Assembly (NCBI RefSeq): GCF_030272615.1
Contig: NC_081410.1
Coordinates: forward strand, 192,345,619-192,409,618
Source of the DNA: Cryptomeria japonica
Lineage: Eukaryota; Streptophyta; Pinopsida; Cupressales; Cupressaceae
DNA length: 64,000 nucleotides
Reading direction: 5' to 3'
Positions within the stretch are counted from its first letter, which is position 1. Each line of letters begins with the position of its first letter. The translations under genes were made by a program, and so were the position numbers. The notes under the pieces are model-generated. The model searched no databases. It worked only from the letters and a program-made list of their open reading frames with translations, and was not told the DNA's origin. This document shows, piece by piece, positions 59,458 to 64,000 of the stretch.

Positions 59458-60533
59458 TGTTGATATTATGGATAACTTCGTCATGTGTTGCATTGGTTTT
59501 GTCATTGATGTCAACACTTATCTTCTTGGAGGTTTACATTGTGTTCACCGGTATGGTTAGTGGCTTATGCACAATCACCGACATATGTTCACCAATAGGT
59601 TATATTGTTCACCGACAACAATGATGACTTGTTATCATCTGGAGATCATGTGGCTATGTCGAAGACATGGATAAGAAGTTTGGTTTTGGTGTTTTTCTTA
59701 TTGGTATAATTGGGTTGACAGATTTGCCTTTATTGGTAGATAGGTCTAGGTTATGGACTAGTACATGTTATCTACTATAAATCAACACGACATGTTATGG
59801 AGATTGTTTATTGATTGGTTATTGTGGTAAATGTATTGAGCTGACATGTTGTATCACATCAAGACTTATTTGTAATTGATTTAATTGTAATATCTTTAAT
59901 GAGCCAACATATACATTTGGTATTAGGTTTTGTATAAATAATTGTAAGATCTTATTGAAGATCGGGGATATGAGATACGGTATGAGTGTGTATTGAAGAG
60001 TGAAAATAAGCATATCCTTATGCAAATCACACAGACATTATTTAAAGGTTGAAGGAAGGTTATTAAGGTGTTATGACACTCATGTTCAGAGCTTAATCAG
60101 TACTGAATCCAACATTGTAGATGCTATTTTGAGTAGTACATTATCATTGGATTTAACCATCCAATTGTGTAGTCAATACGACTCCTATTTTGTGATTGAG
60201 CAGTGAGCTCTAGGCGGTTGGCCTTTCTGCATGTGCAGAACCCATTTGTATACACATATTATCCGCAGTAGTATCATCTAATTATGGGTAAGTTTTCCCA
60301 CCATGGTTTTTCCCTCACCAGGTTTCCATATCAAAATCTCTGTGTTATGTGTTGTGGATGTTGTTTCTCTTTCTGTTTTATGCATTAAGTTAAACCGATA
60401 TTGCTATATATGTTAATTTATTTTACCGACACTTAAGTTTGGTTTACTAGCATTAATGTTAACTTGGAATTACTTGCATTTGGATTACAATTGATTCACC
60501 TACCCTCTCAATTGTCCTTCCTAGGACCTAACA
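59458..60533 (+). repeat. Copia F 3' LTR (1,076 bp)
   Basis: Starts TGTTGATATTATGG and ends CCTAACA, with intact TG and CA. Confidence 0.92.
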
Positions 60534-60538
60534 CTTTC
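60534..60538. repeat. Copia F target-site duplication, right
   Basis: CTTTC, then the continuation of the Copia E leader (CACACAAAGGACCAAAGC, as in D at about 35077). Confidence 0.92.
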
Positions 60539-60576
60539 CCCCAAGCTGATAGGGTTTTTGCACACAAAGGACCAAA

Positions 60577-60588
60577 GCTTTAATACCA
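60577..60588 (-). promoter_or_regulatory. Copia E primer binding site
   Basis: GCTTTAATACCA, the reverse complement of TGGTATTAAAGC, a decayed Met-tRNA site two bases from the LTR edge at 60591. Confidence 0.85.
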
Positions 60589-60590
60589 AT

Positions 60591-62115
60591 TGTTAATTTG
60601 AGAGGATCCGGTTAATACTAAAAGGGGGGGTGAATCAGTATTAACACCACTTTTAAAAAATAACTTGAACTTAATAATCCTTCACCAACGCAAATATAAA
60701 TCAATATCAAACTCATTTGCCAGTACTAGTAATTGCTGATAAACATCTAATAAATTGATTTAACCGGTTTGCATATTAAGTGTTCAATAACAATGCATAA
60801 GTTGAAAGTTAAGAAATAACATAAAGTCAAAAACATTCATCACATGAACACCATATTTTTCACGTGGAAACCCAAATAGGGAAAAAGAACAGTGGGAATT
60901 GGTACCCATAAAAATTTGCACTGTTTCGGAATGCGCCCTGTTAGGAGCTTACAATATGCTCTGTTATGAGAAGACCCTATTAAGAGTGACCCGATTAAGG
61001 GATTTGGATGTTCAGACCTGTTAGGAGCTTATGAAATGTTAGGATCAACCTCACAAGAGGATTTATAGCTCAGATGATGAGCCACCCTGTTAGTGGATTT
61101 ACAAGTTTGAGGCCTATTAGGACCTACCCGCTTAGGGGATTTTATCTACTGCAACTGTTAGGGAACAATAGTGAAATGATCTTAAATTTGCACTTGATTG
61201 CTTGTTGATCAGATCGAATTATCCTCCAATATATGCAACACTTAGGCAGATCTTATACTTCTCTAGTATGGCTTCACACTCTTCTCTAAGACCACCAACA
61301 CAATAAACATTAACTAAGCCAACATAAATAACATTTTCAACTAGGTTGACAACTAAACCCTAGATACATCATGAATTTATAATAAAGATCATCATAGATC
61401 ATAATAGATCATCATGCAAATCTTTACAACATTTTACAAGACAATATCAATCATTGAATGATCGTAACAGATCACAAAAACTCAATCTATAACACAGTCA
61501 AACCCTTAGAACACTCTACTAAGCGCTTCGCTATTTTCCAAGAAATTGCTCTGTCATTCATGCCAAAACAACAAATTAATCATCCATGTGGGTTGTGCCA
61601 TATTATCTCCAACATGTAGACTTGATGTAGATCACCACCATACAAATATCATTGCTGGTTAGGTGATTTCTTCACCAGTCCTTAAACCCTTTTTAAACCC
61701 TAGCAAAAAACCCAACATAAAATAGAAAAATGCCTTCTAGTAGTCAAAACAAGATGCGGTTCTGATCAGATACACATTACAATGATACAAACTCACATTC
61801 CAAACCACAATCCTCCAATCATCACCAATCATCAAATCCAAACAAAACATCTCCATGTTTACCAGTTAGAGTCCTAATTCCTAGTTTTATGTATCTTTAC
61901 CAGTAAACCCATTCTGGTAGATTAAAAACACTTAGATGACATCAAGAAACATCAATTAACACCAATTAACACTAGTTGGCATCAATGACAACACAAATAA
62001 CTAATCAAGTAATCTAATCATACAATGTCAATATCTTCATTACAAACAGTCCTTTACCAGTTCAGTCACCATTTACATCATCTCATCTGCATCGGTTATG
62101 CCAATCTTGCCAACA
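60591..62115 (-). repeat. Copia E 5' LTR (1,525 bp)
   Basis: Edges TGTTAATTTGAGAGGATCC and TTGCCAACA. Third member of the D/E LTR family. Short CTGTTAGGAG-type repeats at 60945-61160. Confidence 0.85.
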
Positions 62116-62120
62116 TCTTA

Positions 62121-63010
62121 GTTGTGTCTTATTTTTTTGGTGATCCACATTGATAATTGTGCAATTTTTTTGTGGTATTCATCAACCAATATTGATTTTT
62201 ATGTTATTCAGTATTTCTATTGGTGTAGCGTGTTACGGTTGATCTTGGCATGATTACTGGTGGTGTAGTGTGTTGTGGTTTAATCTTGGCATGATTTCTA
62301 GTAGAGTTGATCATTTGAGAATTTGAATTAGGACCATGCTATGCTATGTAAATCATTATATTGGTCTGGTGGTCAATCTTTGTATTGTGTAATGTAATTT
62401 TGTAATTGAGCGTTGAGGGTTTAGCCGACCTTGTTATCAAGGTTGATGATTTGTATATATAGGTGATATATTCATAATTTAGGTCTTGGTATTGTGTCTG
62501 CATTATCAAAGAAAGATTTATGTGTGAACCAATAATTTATCATTTGGTGTTGAGTTTGAGGTGAGATTGGTTTTGTAGAGATGACATCTATGCTTAACTG
62601 GAACTATAATTATGTGTTTGGAGATGTTATTCCTTCAGTTCACTTCTTCCAGATTGTAGTCCAAATCTTATTGTAAGTCAGTGAGACTTCCTTGAGCATT
62701 GTAGCCTTTTGGGAAAATTTATTTTGAGCAACGAGCTCTAGCTAGTGTTCTTGAATGCATGTGCATTCCCCATTCTAATATTTTCACATACTACTGTAGA
62801 GTTATCTTACCGTGGGTAGGTTCCCATCATGGTTTTTCCCTTAACTGGGTTTTCAATGTCAAAAATATTGGTGTTGTGTCTTATGTTGTTAATTTTCTTA
62901 TTTATTTATTGCTATAATTTGGTAGATATGTTGCAATGCTTAAAGTTTTATTTTTTGGTGAAGACTAATTCACCCCACCTCTCAGTCTTCCTTCTTGGTT
63001 GCTGCTAACA
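62121..63010 (+). repeat. Copia G 5' LTR, right part
   Basis: Follows the outer flank TCTTA and runs to GCTGCTAACA, directly before a primer site. Together with 28838-29222 it makes an LTR of about 1.27 kb beginning TGTTG and ending CTAACA. Confidence 0.72.
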
Positions 63011-63011
63011 A

Positions 63012-63024
63012 TTAGTGTCAGAGC
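63012..63024 (+). promoter_or_regulatory. Copia G primer binding site
   Basis: TTAGTGTCAGAGC resembles TGGTATCAGAGC with mismatches, at the expected place after the LTR. Confidence 0.65.
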
Positions 63025-63066
63025 TAGATCCTCCAATGGAAGCTTAATCGCTTGAGGAGATCCGAG

Positions 63067-64000
63067 ATGGTAGTTCAAGGTATTCTTTTCAAGAAGGATA
63101 GTCTGAGGTTTGATGGAAGCAACTATATTATATGGAAGAACCAAATGGAGGTACACATGAAATATCTTGAAGAAGATTACTAGAAGATCACAAAGAATGT
63201 CTATGTTGTTCCTCAGATTGGACCATATGCTCCAGATGAGGTTATGGAAGCATAATATAACATCAGAGAGAAGGAATCATTGCTTAGTGTCATGAGAAAT
63301 TCATAGATGACAAATTTTATGCAACTTCAGACCGCACATGAGATCTAGGAGAAGCTTGAGATCCTATATGAAGGTGATAAATAAGTGAAAGTTGCTAAGT
63401 TATAGAGTTTGAAAGGAAAATGTGAGACATTGAAGATGGGAGATGATGAGAACATACATTCTTTTATGGCCAAGGTGAATGACCTTGTCCTAAGTATCAG
63501 ATATGCTGATGGAAGCATTGAGGAAGATTAAATTGTTGCTAAGGTGCTAAGATCTTTGCCTCCTTCTTATAAACATAAGGTTGTTGCTCTTGATGAGATC
63601 CGAAGTATGACTACTGTGACAAGAGATATGCTGGTTGGAAAGCTTTCTGCATTTGAGCTGAGTGAGTTTGGAGAATCACATGGAAAGTTTGAGACAACAT
63701 TAGAGCATCTATATTTGTATTTGGTAAGTAGAAGTATGATCTTGATGAGTGTAGAATATCTAGATATGAGAGAGAGAGAGAAACAAGATTGAAAAGAAAT
63801 AAAGAGAGGTTGATGATCTTGAAGCACTGATTGCCCAGAGATTGCCTAAAGGTGCCAGTAACTATGATGGAAAGTTTCCTTTGAAATGTTTCTCTTGTAA
63901 TAAGATATGAAATTTTTCTTCTAGATACTCAAAGAGAATGGCTAAGTAACAAGCATGATAAGTTTGATAAGCATGATAGGAATGATAGATATGAGAAGTA
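63067..64000 (+). pseudogene. Copia G gag, running off the window
   Basis: ATG at 63067 opens MVVQGILFKKDSLRFDGSNY, a gag N-terminus close to that of Copia F. Stops cut it at about 63181, 63253, 63304, 63346, 63382, 63403 and 63529. VLRSLPPSYKHKVVALDEIR at 63547 and RDMLVGKLSAFELSEFGE are well conserved. The knuckle CFSCNKI*NFSS near 63890 is broken. Most stops are readable as Trp or Gln codons changed by one base. Confidence 0.82.

Larger units (their letters stand above)
53796..60533 (+). mobile_element. Copia F: full-length Ty1/Copia element (6,738 bp)
   Basis: Perfect CTTTC target duplication, LTRs 53796-54896 and 59458-60533, primer site, gag to RNase H and polypurine tract all present. 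One small deletion with frameshift near 57755; otherwise only nonsense and missense changes. Inserted in plus orientation in the gag/leader of minus-strand Copia E. Confidence 0.93.
29223..62115 (-). mobile_element. Copia D/E tandem: LTR-D-LTR-E-LTR composite
   Basis: Three related LTRs (29223-30644, 35107-36593, 60591-62115), all starting TGTTAAT on the plus strand and ending GCCAACA. The middle one is flanked on the left by the primer site of D and on the right by the polypurine tract of E, so both share it. The outside flanks TCCTA (29218-29222) and TCTTA (62116-62120) match at four of five bases, as expected for one aged target duplication around the whole unit. E contains the Gypsy and Copia F insertions. 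Confidence 0.82.

Overview
This window is plant nuclear DNA made almost entirely of nested retrotransposons. I found no intact host gene, no rRNA or tRNA gene and no CRISPR array. Plant origin follows from the families seen: several Ty1/Copia elements with initiator-Met tRNA primer sites, a Tat-type Ty3/Gypsy element with two RNase H domains, a LINE with a C-terminal RNase H, and a plant mobile domain (PMD) gene. The density of old nested elements and the long Copia LTRs suggest a giant genome such as a gymnosperm; that is inference.

Layout. 1-5017: a decayed LINE ORF2 followed by an unrecognised ORF that keeps one frame for 543 codons, then a LINE-like 3' end. 5018-28837: minus-strand Copia C and B, joined in an unusual way, with plus-strand Copia A (5512-20373) inserted in what looks like the 3' LTR of C. 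Copia A is itself split in its reverse transcriptase by a 6.4-kb insertion (10875-17290). That insertion has 7-bp flanking repeats, a 60-bp-period hairpin array, PPR-like remnants and an unrecognised ORF of about 1,085 codons. 28838-29222 plus 62121-63010: the 5' LTR of plus-strand Copia G, whose gag runs off the right edge. Inside that LTR lies a minus-strand tandem, LTR-D-LTR-E-LTR (29223-62115). Copia E is in turn split by a 12.8-kb Gypsy element (39446-52210, target duplication AGAGG) and by plus-strand Copia F (53796-60533, target duplication CTTTC).

The Gypsy element is the most interesting unit. Its pol is one unbroken frame carrying five TGA stops and no frameshift. It lacks a recognisable capsid or zinc-knuckle gag. 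Downstream, on the opposite strand, it carries a gene with a PMD. Two GT-AG introns can be read directly, and the three inferred exons (49971-49891, 49520-47900, 47827-47427) add up to exactly 701 codons, with seven stops of the CGA-to-TGA or CAG-to-TAG kind. The first intron is filled by a GGCGCC-rich tandem repeat that resembles another tandem repeat in the element's own LTRs.

The genes do not form a host pathway. Each element once encoded its own gag, protease, integrase, reverse transcriptase and RNase H. All are now broken, mostly by C-to-T type nonsense changes expected of methylated, silenced repeats. The value of the window lies in the insertion order and in the cargo ORFs.
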